A stretch of 64,000 nucleotides of DNA. Source: Branchiostoma floridae. Lineage: Eukaryota > Chordata > Leptocardii > Amphioxiformes > Branchiostomatidae. Below the pieces are notes generated by a model that saw only the letters and a program-made list of their open reading frames with translations, was not told where the DNA came from and made no database searches. Location: positions 3,694,520 through 3,758,519 of the forward strand of contig NC_049979.1 of assembly GCF_000003815.2 (NCBI RefSeq), read 5' to 3'. Below, piece after piece: positions 52,301-60,230 of the stretch; position 1 is the first letter of the stretch, and every line of letters starts with the position of its first letter. Position numbers and translations under genes: made by a program.

Positions 52301-55300
52301 GTTGAGATGAACGGACCTGTTCAATCCATGCCAAACATTTGTATACCTGTTAAAACAGGCATTTCTTCAACATGTTCGCACTAGCGCAGTGGTAAAGTTT
52401 ACGCATTCTAAACCAATGCACCCGGTTCGAATCCGGGGAGGTAGATTTTTTTCAACTTTTTTTTTTCTTTTTTACATCCATTAAAATACTAATTTTTACA
52501 TCCATTTGGCCACACCAATTTATTTCTTTGGTTAACGGATTCGCCGCTTCGTTTTTTTGCCGAATAGAAATAAAAATTAAAAAAAAAAACTTAAAAATGC
52601 CCCGCAACAGAGCTCACTCAAAAACAGGCAATGTGTAGTGAAATTTGCTGCAGTTCACGCAAATTTTAACAGGTGGCGTCTAGATCTGCTGCAGTTCAGG
52701 CACATATGTGAATCTCTCCATGCGCCAATATCAGGTTTAGTTACTCTGTTCTATTTATATGACATTCTAATAACTAGAAAAAAACGTTCACACACGCAAA
52801 CATTGGCAAAATGCCAGCTTTTTTAAAAGCACTTGTTTACCCTTAGGCCTTACACACCAAAAAACATCATAAAGTGTTGGCTGTTGATAGCCTCTACCAG
52901 GCTCCACATGTATATTTCAAACTGTAGTTTGGGGGCGGACAACTCCTCTGGTGTGTTTTCTGTCTATTGTATGTTGTGCATCCTAATTTTTTTTCTGTGC
53001 ACCAAAACTTTTAGGTAAGGCACACCCAAATTAACTTTGAGACCTGCCCCTGGTGAACTGGTTGGCATCTTTGAACAGATTCTTGTGCTTTTTCTTGGAT
53101 ATGTGTTCCACAAAGTCAAGCTTCTGTTTTGTATTGATCATAAAATTCTACACCACAGATATAACGGAAGGTGCTGTAACTTCGGACGTAAATTAACGAG
53201 TTCGACATCGAATTGTATCAGTGTCAGTTGTCTAAAAACTGTTGCGTTTTGACTAATGATAAATGAGAGTGGTGGTGTTTGGGAATTTTCCGTTCAGGAG
53301 TTTACTTTATATCATCTGTGCACGATTTACACCATGAATCTCGGCCGGTAAAACAGAAAATTGTTGTTGTAAATATTGCGTTCCACATTGTTCCATTCTA
53401 AATAGGGTACCCTAACTTCGGATTACAAATACCTCTGTTTCTCTTTGATTCATTGGAACAATTTTAAGAAAACAGAAAGAAGAATTTTGTGTCAACTAAC
53501 TTCAGCTTCCCTCTGGTTCGTATTTTTGGACCGTGCGTAAATTTCCGCCAATGCAAGGCCCGCTGTAACTTAGCGATTGTTTACGCCGCTTGTTGCATTC
53601 CAAGTCACTTCAACGCTGACGATCTGTTGCTTCGTTTGGCGATGAGAGTAAATACTTCATTTCACACCCATGGCTCTTGAGTATGAGCGCACAAAATGCC
53701 ACAAATTTGTTACAAGAATGCCGAAAGTGTCGGCAGGCATGTTAACACCGGAAACAGATATGCTGACCCCTGCACGGCACCGCATGTGATCTCAAAGTAT
53801 GCGGCAAATCCCTCCATCAGTTCAGTGCAAAGTCATTGATATATTTGAACCAAATCCTCGATTTTTTGGGGGACCGCTAGCTGTGTTTTACTTGGTTTAT
53901 TTTTGGGCATGCAATGAGAAATTCACTTTCAATTATGTTCGTGTTATGATGCACTCAGCGATTTGCATATTGTCAGATGGGCGGGCCGCGCGCTGACTTC
54001 AAAGCCTGTCGCGAACTTTATGTGAGTCTAAGGTTTCATGCAGACATGAGTTTGCTACATCAATGATCCAGTCGCGTCGTGTTTCGTCAGCCGGTCACTG
54101 AGATTTTTCAAACTCAAACTTATACGACGTGTATAAGCTAGATTAAATGCAATTTTACCGATTTGCGAGCCCTACTTGACTTATGTACAGCGCGACCAGA
54201 GGTACCTGCACTGTTGTAGGTACATTTCGAACAGCGGTCAACAGATATGTCCGTGACGTAACTTGGGGAGGGCGTTCGACGCCACGATTACTTTGTAATT
54301 TCAGGTCAGTTTGATTGCCAGATAAACTCCCCAGTACCCAAGTTATTGGTGTTTTGTATAGCTTTATGCCTCATGTCTAAAACAACTAAATTTGCAAGGT
54401 GATTGTTGAGTAAGTTAAATGTAAGAGGCGCCACTACACAGTGACCTTGTTTCGAACGTAGCCATTTTAAATGCTCAAATTCCTTGGCTACGCAAAAATC
54501 GATTATTGTACACAAAACCGTGTTTCATCCAGACGACAGCTGTGTGCATTAACTTGCGTTCTTCGCGATTTTATTCAGCACTATTGATGAATACGAACAT
54601 GCCTCATTTCTGCATAAAGGGACAATCAAAAATTCATCCGAAGTTACAGCACATCCGAAGTTACAGCACCCCCCGTTATCTATCATAATACCTGGTTTGA
54701 ATGTTGTACTGCAAAAATGTTGTGCTGTTTGAATTGAGCATTTCTTATTTAGAAAGCCTGTGTCACCTGTCTGTTTGAGGACTCTGGGGCTACGTTTTCC
54801 ACCAACCCCAACTGGCCCTACAGCAATGGACAAAAGGAACAAGGTAAAGTTGTGTTTATAACATGCAACAATTTTTCTACAGAAGAGTAACTTTACCAAG
54901 GCTATAAGACAGCAAAGATATAAAGTAGTAAGACCATAACTGTACAGCCATTCCTTTTACTTAAAATACTGTGAATGCATTTAAGTTTGCGGGTATTTAA
55001 TTTCACGGTAGCGAGAAAAAAAAAGGACTTTTTGAGGTGGTTTTAACTTCACAGTAGCACCATGCACTGCAGTATCTTACTGCCATGGAAAATGTTCACG
55101 GTGGTTTTAAATTCCAGTGAAGTGGCCATCGCATAAACCGCAAACATAAAACCACCGCGAACATTTCTGCATTTACAGTAACTGTGATTGAAAGATTATG
55201 ACGACAGAAATATGATCGTTACCTGCACGTCTGTGTAGGCGATCTCTGTGCCGTTTACAGGGTTCCACACCAGCCCACAGATGGTCAGACTCTTGTCATG

Positions 55301-58300
55301 CTTCACCCTGGGAGAGGCAGGCACAAAACAGCCACAAGGGTCAAGAATTCTCAGTACAGGTGCATTTTGCAGATTAACAGGGAACTTACTGCTAAATTCA
55401 GAAACACAATTGGCAAAAAAGTCTATGACCTCTCATACATTTTGTCAGTAGTAAGTCCAGTGTTCTCTCACTCAGAGTGCAATCTCTTAAGATTAAGTGA
55501 CATTTGCAGTCAATGTGATGAGGTAGAATTTCAAGTAAAAAGATATGCTTGAGTCTCTCATAATTCTTAAATTCATCGACCCCCGTGACGATCAACAAAT
55601 AAAGACAAAACTCGTTGACTGTGTGCTTGGGGTTTTCAAATAGTTGTTACAAACAGTAGTTACAGGAGCCAAGACTTCTCAGTACAGGTGGGTTTTGCAG
55701 ATCAACAGGAGACACTGTATTTAGAGAGGAAAAATGATGAGTTGGAAGATGTACATGTAACCCCTCTTACCTCTCCACACAGTTCTTGCTGGCCACGTCC
55801 CATACCAGTATAGTGCCATCTACACAAGCTCCGGCCAGCAGAACACCGTTGGGAGACCAGGCTACCAGGGAAATCGGCTGAAAAAAGGAAAAAATTGTTC
55901 ACAATGGGACTTTGACAAAACAATTTTCCATAATAGCTTCAGAGAAATATAATATACTAAAGTCCGCTCATCTCAATCCTTAATGAACTGAAACTATGAC
56001 AACAATGTCTGTAGTAACCCTACTAAAAATATGACAGCAACTGTTGTAGATAGTTTGGGAGCACTGGGAGGACCTTGCAAATGACAGATCCAGCTGGAGA
56101 TGCACACTGTCCAGGCAGCTAAAATCAGGAGAAACCAGACTGATACACATGGCAGAAGAAACACGGATCCTGAGAAAAGAGCTCTGCAACAGACCTGAGT
56201 CAGCTTACAGATGTACCCTATGTGGCAGAGACTGCCATTCTTGTAGAGGACAGTTTAGCCACAGCCAAAGCTGTAGGGCTGATATCAATTAGGATTTTAC
56301 TATGGATGATTCAATCAAAGGAGGTCATATATATGTTGTAGATTGAATGTGGATGTGGCTTATAAATAACTACAAGTACAAAAGTACAGTGTGTCACTGT
56401 CCCCCTAGGTGCCCAATTTATACCTGCTCTATTGAGTCATCTGTAAGAGTGAAGACCTTCTCCCACGTGTCCTTAGCAAACACCTGGACCTCCTTCTCCA
56501 CAGGTACGGCAAGGTACTGCAGACAAACAACAACAACAACAACAGTAATAGCACTGTGTGCATCAATGAACACATCAACCCTTTCCACCTGCAACAACTG
56601 TGCTACAAACAGTGTTGGTTAGGAAATCCTTTAATGTACCGGTGGCATTTCTTTTGCATGTTTGAACGCATGAAGATCATCCATAGATTTACAAAGCAAA
56701 GAAATTGAAAAAGAAGTTGCAATTGATAGGCAGAAAATCTTGCCTGTGTCAGCATGCATCAAAATTAATATTTTACATTTGTTGGATTGCCCATCCCACC
56801 TTTTCTGAGTTAGTAACTGCCCTTACCTTGCCAGTTTTGGGTTGCCATGACAACCTGCACAGAGTCTTGGCCACGCTGACATCGCTACACTTGGGGAGGA
56901 GGTTCCAGCTTTTCACCTGGTTCTGAAACAAACAACACAAGTTCACTAGGGGAAAACCTTAAATGTGACATGGTAGCAAAATAAATAATGTTACAAGCTA
57001 ATGTCGAATATCAAGCTGCTATGTCACTTGTTAATAAGTAACAACTTTTAACCTACCTTCTCTGTGATGTTCCATATAGCTACTGTACCGTCACAACTGG
57101 AGGAAGCCTGAGAGAGACAAAAAATACAAAACAGTTCGAGTTATCTTTGGCAATTTCGTCAGGATGGTAAATTACTGGATAACAAATTTCTTTGTTCACA
57201 ACCAGTTCAAGAGCTTAGTCACACTTGGGACCACATTCTTCACACTGCAGCGGTGACACCAAGCTGCAGTGCAAAGTAAAACCAGTTAGTATTGCCCTGA
57301 GGAAGGTGACAGACGGTTATGGAAATGTCAGCAGGTGATTATGTACAGGTTGCAGGCTTTTAGCCAGGCATGCGTCAACGCGTCATCTGGACGCACTTTT
57401 CTCAGAATAACAAGAAATTTGATGCCCCTACATTTGATGCCCCTACATGTCCCCCCTGTATTGGGGAGAAAATCACTGTCAGAGCATGAAATTCTGATTG
57501 ACCAGGAATGCAACCAGGTCATCCGTGGTCACAGTCCACTACTGTGACATCTGTAACAGTATTTTTGCCTCTTGGGATACCTTAGAATGCACTATTTTCA
57601 CTTAAAATCATCAAAAACTCATGGAAGGTGGATGGCCTCAATAGTCACTTACCGCGACTCACCAATAAGTTTGGACTCCCTATTATAAAATCCTAGCCTG
57701 ACAGGTTGTGTGTAAGGAACTTATGGCATCTATGGGTACTAGTAACTAAAAAAGGTTCTTGGCTCAACACGTACAAAGGGTATAACTCCCACAAATAAAC
57801 AGACATACCAGATACTTGTCCGCCGGATCCACAGCCACACTGAGTACCGGAGTCTGGTGTCCGTGCAGCAGGTACTGTGTGGTGCTCTCCTCAACAAACA
57901 AACAAACAAACAAACAAATAAAACGGACGTACCAGATACTTGTCTTGCGGGTCCACAGCCACACTGAGTACTGGCGCCTGGTGTCCGTGCAGCAGGTACT
58001 GTGTGGTGCTCTCCTCATCTTCTACCTCCAGCACTCGGATGTTAAAGTCACTGTCAGGCAAATGACCAAAACATCAGGAGAATCAAGCACTTCTCTCCTA
58101 GAAGAGTATCTGTCACTTAGAGTTTTAGGTAGACAGCTAAAGATGTAAAGTAAAGTTGTACTCCAATTAACTCCAAGATGGGGTAAAATACATGGTCCAG
58201 GGCTTGTGAGAGTCAGTGGGGAAAATGCATTAGACAGCAATATACTGATATTCCTGATTTTTTTCAATGTACTTTTATGTTCACGGTTTTCACAGTGATG

Positions 58301-59845
58301 ACTGTAACGTGAACTTATCATTACTGATAGTGATAACAAATAATACAAGATACTTTTTATATGCACCTGCAACCACGGTGAACATTTAGTTCTGAGAACA
58401 AGTTACATTTTCTCAGACCGTGAAAGGTTGGTACCGAGAAGACAAAGTGAATTACAGTATACATGTATTCACAATAGATTAAAACACACAGATTATAACA
58501 CGAAATTTAAAGATATTTACTTCACAGAGATATGTGATCTTCAATTTCATGTTCTTCAACATGTTTTCTGAATAAGAAACTAACAGACTACCTGGCACCA
58601 GTGGTTCAGATCCCTTAACACTTCTGACAAGCTCAAACCTTGCAGCTCATAGTTATACTTGACAGATAGAGGTACATCTGAGATATACTCACCTGGCACC
58701 TGCAGCCAGCAGCTTGCCGGATTCGCTGTACACCAGGTGAGACACAGGTGCAGTAAAGCGGGCCAGGATGCCGTCAGGTGCGCCGTCGGAGAGCATGTGC
58801 GCCTGGACCGTGTTGGAGTCCGTCCCCGTCAGCAGACGGTTGTTCTAGTGGGAGGTAGTATTAAAAAAATGACTGATGGATAAAAAGTACATAGCTGGTG
58901 TGGTCCACCATGAGTCATTTTTCCTTTTATCTATGAATATCTTGGGTAGTCCCTTCAGCTACAATAACTGGTTTCTAAAGGAAGCCTTACAAAATAATAA
59001 CAAATCAGTATAACAAAAAAAAATTACAAATCATATGCACTCACAACAATGCAACATAAAGGAGTTTTCATTGAACAAAGAGAACAAAAACCTGAAAGGT
59101 AACATTTGCAAGCAGACGCAGACTGTTTCACCACCATTTCTATCTTGAATGCTGATTTAATGAACTTACTGAGACTTATTCTTCAATTGCCCCTTAAATC
59201 TTTGGTTGCCCCTAAAATGTCTGGTTGCGGTACTGAAGTAATGGATCCCATCCCCTTTACACAATATATTATAGCCACACATATATTTGCAATATAATCT
59301 CACCTTTGCTGCTACAGCATGTATCTTGTCTCCCACAGAGATGGTTTTGGGATCATCATCCTCCAGTCCTTCCCAGACTCTCACATCTCCATCAGTACCA
59401 CAGGTGATCAGGTACCTAAAACAGGTGTCAATCAATCAATCAATCATTGTCCTTCCAAACTCTCACATCTCCATCCGTACCACAGGTGATCAGATACCTG
59501 TCACAGGTGTCAATCAATCAATCAATCATTGTCCCTCCCAGAATCTCACATCTCAATCAGTACCACAGGTGACCAGGTACCTGATCCATTACTAGATGTC
59601 AATAAATCAAATGAATCAATCATTCTTTAATGTTACATGTCAAGTTTGTCAACATGCAGTCATTGGTAGTAATCTGATTGAGAAGAATATGATATTTTAA
59701 AACGACAGTATGTCTACAACATAACTGACAAGCAAACACTCTCTAAGGTTCCATAATCCGAAACTGACCTCCCCTCCTGCCCGTAGCAGATATCAGTGTG
59801 CCCCTCGCTGTGTGCGTACCGTACCGGCTTCCTGGTGGCTGGCAT
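28399..59845 (-). CDS. WDHD1: WDHD1 / AND-1 (Ctf4 family) replication-fork scaffold protein
   Basis: 27 minus-strand coding exons, all with GT/AG borders and matching phases, give 1135 residues. Exons: 59845-59769, 59415-59304, 58844-58693, 58050-57933, 57107-57057, 56922-56827, 56516-56424, 55877-55771, 55307-55223, 54817-54767, 52181-51977, 51463-51288, 50846-50662, 50313-50232, 49739-49574, 48808-48691, 46677-46569, 46131-46070, 45496-45382, 44735-44604, 44223-44000, 43761-43491, 43141-43039, 38624-38560, 36392-36301, 35935-35800, 28623-28399. Residues 1-297 are WD40 repeats (start MPATRKPVRYAHSEGHTDIC). About 315-441 is an acidic and Pro-rich linker. About 440-760 is the SepB propeller (FHDTSVHHSMHVTN, CIPCKGSTFPPVLPRPAV) with its helical extension. 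About 1017-1072 is an HMG box (GFDLWFEQERATLQEE), and the C-terminus is KLSAFAFNKD. Family role: a trimeric nuclear adaptor coupling the CMG helicase to DNA polymerase alpha and assisting replication and cohesion. The length is close to the vertebrate protein. Confidence 0.95.
29705..30376. other. Assembly gap (N)
   Basis: 672 unknown bases inside the last WDHD1 intron. The long open frames reported across it are artefacts of the N run. Confidence 1.
30593..32862. mobile_element. Long (2.3 kb) copy of the AGGGCTCAAAATAC / GTATTTCGAGCCCT element
   Basis: The ends match the 335-bp copy at 48874-49208 in inverted orientation, including CCAGTACATNGACCAG and ACCTGCAGGT-rich ends. About 1.9 kb of unrelated sequence (roughly 30720-32690) lies between, with two diverged copies of a GTGTGTAGCGGTTGTT stretch near 30829 and 30981. 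It is either a short MITE disrupted by another insertion or a longer family member. No transposase-like frame was seen. Confidence 0.6.
33570..33737. mobile_element. MITE-like element, family ACTGTAAATGCATTTAAGTT
   Basis: It starts ACTCTAAATGCATTTAAGTT and ends TTTCTGCATTTACAGT. The interior has GC-rich imperfect palindromes around TTCGCGGTGG. The most similar copy is 54968-55179. Confidence 0.8.
35095..35796 (-). repeat. 45-bp minisatellite that starts at the WDHD1 exon 26 donor
   Basis: About 16 units averaging 45 bp. Read on the minus strand, each contains CAGGTGGGTCACTTTCACTT. The true donor of exon 26 is AGAAG/GTGGGTCACTTTCACTT at 35800/35799, so the donor and the first 20 or so intron bases are the repeated part. 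Many units also carry CTGCAG just before GTGGGT. The long open frames in all three minus-strand phases are artefacts. Confidence 0.9.
35989..36108 (-). repeat. Two extra partial copies of the WDHD1 exon 26 acceptor edge
   Basis: On the minus strand GGTAGTGAAGGNGTTTGACC, the start of exon 26, occurs at the true exon (35935) and again in the upstream intron at about 36030 and 36106. At least the farthest copy has a TATAG acceptor. Copies break off after GACCTGTGGTT and run into AACA-type microsatellite. Confidence 0.88.
37166..37386. mobile_element. MITE-like element of the ACCTTTATCCG..GGTAACC family
   Basis: It starts TAACGCTGGTTAACCTTTAT and ends with the inverted AAAGTTGAACTAGTGTTA. The interior has AACATTTTGAAAATATGGCA, as in the copy at 6000-6251. 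It lies in a WDHD1 intron. Confidence 0.7.
37801..37962. mobile_element. MITE-like foldback (GCCAAAAAGTAGTTACTCAA)
   Basis: The left arm GCCAAAAAGTAGTTACTCAA continues GCAACTGGATATG. The right arm is the inverted CATATCCAGTTGCTTAAGTA continuing to TTTTTGGC. The flanks both carry CAGACCATAGCAT (37751 and 37963), a possible larger duplication. Confidence 0.75.
38058..38341. mobile_element. Foldback element with 96-bp near-identical arms
   Basis: 38058-38153 and 38246-38341 are inverted copies of 96 bases with about three mismatches, starting ATATTGAAAAAGTTTAAACT. The 92-base centre is noncoding. The high arm identity suggests a recent origin. It sits in a WDHD1 intron. Confidence 0.88.
39777..40118. 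mobile_element. Diverged copy of the AGGGCTCAAAATAC element family
   Basis: The ends AGGGCTGGAAATACC and GGAATTTCGAGCCCT match those at 48874-49208 in outline and length (about 340 bases). It contains GTGCACCTTTGTGAAC and GTGCACCTATTC in inverted relation and a poly-G run near 40035. Confidence 0.6.
42530..42645. mobile_element. Small MITE-like element (AGGGTTCATGACTGG)
   Basis: AGGGTTCATGACTGG at 42530 and CTAGTCATGAACCCT ending 42645 are inverted ends. The centre carries CTGCAGCAG palindromes. A related centre (CACTGCAGCGGTGACACC) occurs near 57245. Confidence 0.6.
43949..44021 (-). repeat. 41-bp tandem duplication of the WDHD1 exon 21 donor
   Basis: CAGAACTAACTGAGAGTCCA and the following GGTATCCCCTGA occur at 43949 and 43990. 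On the minus strand this duplicates the last 20 or so coding bases of exon 21 and its GTTAGT donor. Use of the second donor adds 41 bases and shifts the frame to an early stop. The first (exon end 44000) matches exon 22 phase. Confidence 0.9.
44265..44465 (-). repeat. About 21-bp repeat (GGTTCAAAGGTTGAAGGTTCA) next to WDHD1 exon 21
   Basis: The perfect part at about 44385-44460 has four units. Diverged units (GGTCAAAGGTTGAGGTC) extend to within about 40 bases of the exon 21 acceptor at 44224. The array replaces the usual polypyrimidine context in this short intron. Confidence 0.82.
44741..45118 (-). repeat. Tandem duplication of about 190 bp including the WDHD1 exon 20 acceptor edge
   Basis: Two copies share GTAAAAGAGAGAAATAGGCA, TGAAACCTGCTATATATTTA and GGAGCCAAAAGACTACAGG. 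The second starts near 44925 with GGAGCTCTCACAGAAAACAA, a degenerate version of the exon 20 start plus acceptor. Only the copy at 44735 continues into coding sequence. Confidence 0.8.
46609..47255 (-). repeat. Four copies of the 5' part of WDHD1 exon 17, with CA microsatellites
   Basis: The coding 5' part of exon 17 (FSAEGTPVTYDSCGVVRM) with its acceptor occurs at the real exon (46677 leftward) and again at about 46750-46812, 46885-46945 and 47184-47241. The intron sequence upstream (GGGGAACACAGGTCCTAAAC) is shared by copies 1 and 4 and resembled by copy 2. All extra copies keep an open frame. Only the real one continues to NRGLGHSWTPVANTRTH and a GTAAGG donor. CA-rich microsatellite fills 46830-47400. 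Confidence 0.9.
48874..49208. mobile_element. MITE-like element, family AGGGCTCAAAATAC
   Basis: It has the ends AGGGCTCAAAATAC and GTATTTCGAGCC and ACCTGCA-rich subterminal repeats. It is the compact form of the element at 30593-32862. It lies in the intron between WDHD1 exons 15 and 16. Confidence 0.78.
49858..50231 (-). repeat. About 31-bp minisatellite that starts at the WDHD1 exon 14 donor
   Basis: About 12 units. On the minus strand each is CAGGTGGGTTCACTCNAGGT followed by CAAATCACACA. The real exon 14 donor is ATACAG/GTGGGTTCACTCGAGG at 50232/50231, so the array consists of repeated copies of the donor and proximal intron. Confidence 0.92.
50483..50566 (-). repeat. Partial tandem copy of WDHD1 exon 13 (donor side)
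   Basis: On the minus strand the copy resembles the last 75 or so bases of exon 13 (CATGTCAACAACAGCCTGAA to the donor CACCAAG/GTGGGG). It has lost about 14 bases near its middle relative to the exon and lacks the acceptor half. Confidence 0.85.
51161..51230 (-). repeat. Partial tandem copy of WDHD1 exon 12 (donor side)
   Basis: The minus strand encodes PKPMPLQPTFQP, against PKPTPLQPAFQP in the real exon 12, and ends in CATG/GTGGGTA, against CATG/GTGAGTA. The copy sits downstream of the true donor at 51288 and has no clear acceptor of its own. Confidence 0.88.
52375..52446 (+). pseudogene. Degenerate tRNA-like sequence in a WDHD1 intron
   Basis: It has a perfect B box (GGTTCGAATCC, 52424-52434), an A box (TAGCGCAGTGG, 52382-52392), a 5-bp T stem and a 5-bp anticodon stem (GCATT/AATGC), then a T7 run. 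The acceptor strands do not pair and the variable loop is one base, so it is a tRNA remnant or the head of a tRNA-derived SINE rather than a working tRNA. Confidence 0.6.
53161..54680. mobile_element. Possible 1.5-kb element with GGTGCTGTAACTTCGGA inverted ends
   Basis: ATAACGGAAGGTGCTGTAAC at 53161 and its inverted partner at about 54652-54680 (CCGAAGTTACAGCACCCCCC then GTTAT) bracket the intron 10 sequence. The right end has a second CCGAAGTTACAGCA directly upstream. No coding frame was recognised inside. Short ends make this tentative. Confidence 0.4.
54968..55179. mobile_element. MITE-like element, family ACTGTAAATGCATTTAAGTT
   Basis: It starts ACTGTGAATGCATTTAAGTT and ends AACATTTCTGCATTTACAGT. 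It contains GTAGCACCATGCACTG, shared with the copy at 33570-33737. It lies between WDHD1 exons 9 and 10. Confidence 0.82.
57809..57892 (-). repeat. In-frame partial copy of WDHD1 exon 4
   Basis: The copy is bounded by an AG (57891-57890) and a GT (57808-57807). If spliced it is an 81-base, phase 0-0 cassette with no stop, ending DPADKYL versus DPQDKYL in the real exon (57933-58050). It differs from exon 4 at about 8 of 81 bases. The true exon has the complete acceptor and upstream codons, and the copy is separated from it by AAAC microsatellite. Confidence 0.88.
59380..59585 (-). repeat. Triplicated 5' edge of WDHD1 exon 2 (82-83 bp period)
   Basis: CTCACATCTCCATCNGTACC then ACAGGTGATCAG occurs at 59380, 59462 and 59545. 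On the minus strand these are three copies of the exon 2 start with its acceptor region and an ATTGATTGATTG stretch. Only the copy at 59415 leftward continues into the rest of exon 2. Confidence 0.9.
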
Positions 59846-60117
59846 GGCTGGAAGGACAGGACAACGTCACAAATTATTCACCGTCAATCCACAAACATAT
59901 ACAGCGATTCGTAAGTGCCATATTCTTGTCTAGATCTCCAATTCTCTTCTGAAGTCTGCAGTTCGTATACTACTGACGTAGGGTTGTGCCCCCCTCCCCA
60001 CATAAATATGCGCTATAATTTTAGGTCAAATACGGGCCTTAATTCAGCTCATGTTTTATTTTCTAACAACCAAAATTGTCTTAGTTAATATCGAAAATCT
60101 ATGTGCACATGACGTAC

Positions 60118-60230
60118 CTGTACCTGTAAGGAAACGGCTGTTACTGTTAGGAAGAGAAACTTCTCGAGACGACAGCGAATCCTGACCAGGCAGCAAAACA
60201 AAAATTCTTCACACTTCCCGCCAAATCCGC
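60118..60230 (-). promoter_or_regulatory. Probable WDHD1 5' noncoding exon and E2F-type promoter element
   Basis: On the minus strand, ACAG/GTACGTCA at 60118/60117 is a strong donor that can join the acceptor CCTTCCAG at 59848, two bases before the ATG. Upstream, 60215-60225 reads TTTGGCGGGAA on the minus strand, an exact match to the E2F consensus. This fits S-phase control of a replication gene. The transcription start is not known. Confidence 0.5.

Noticed and set aside
52375-52446. Functional tRNA with nominal anticodon AAA.
   Set aside because: The acceptor strands do not pair and the variable loop is a single base.
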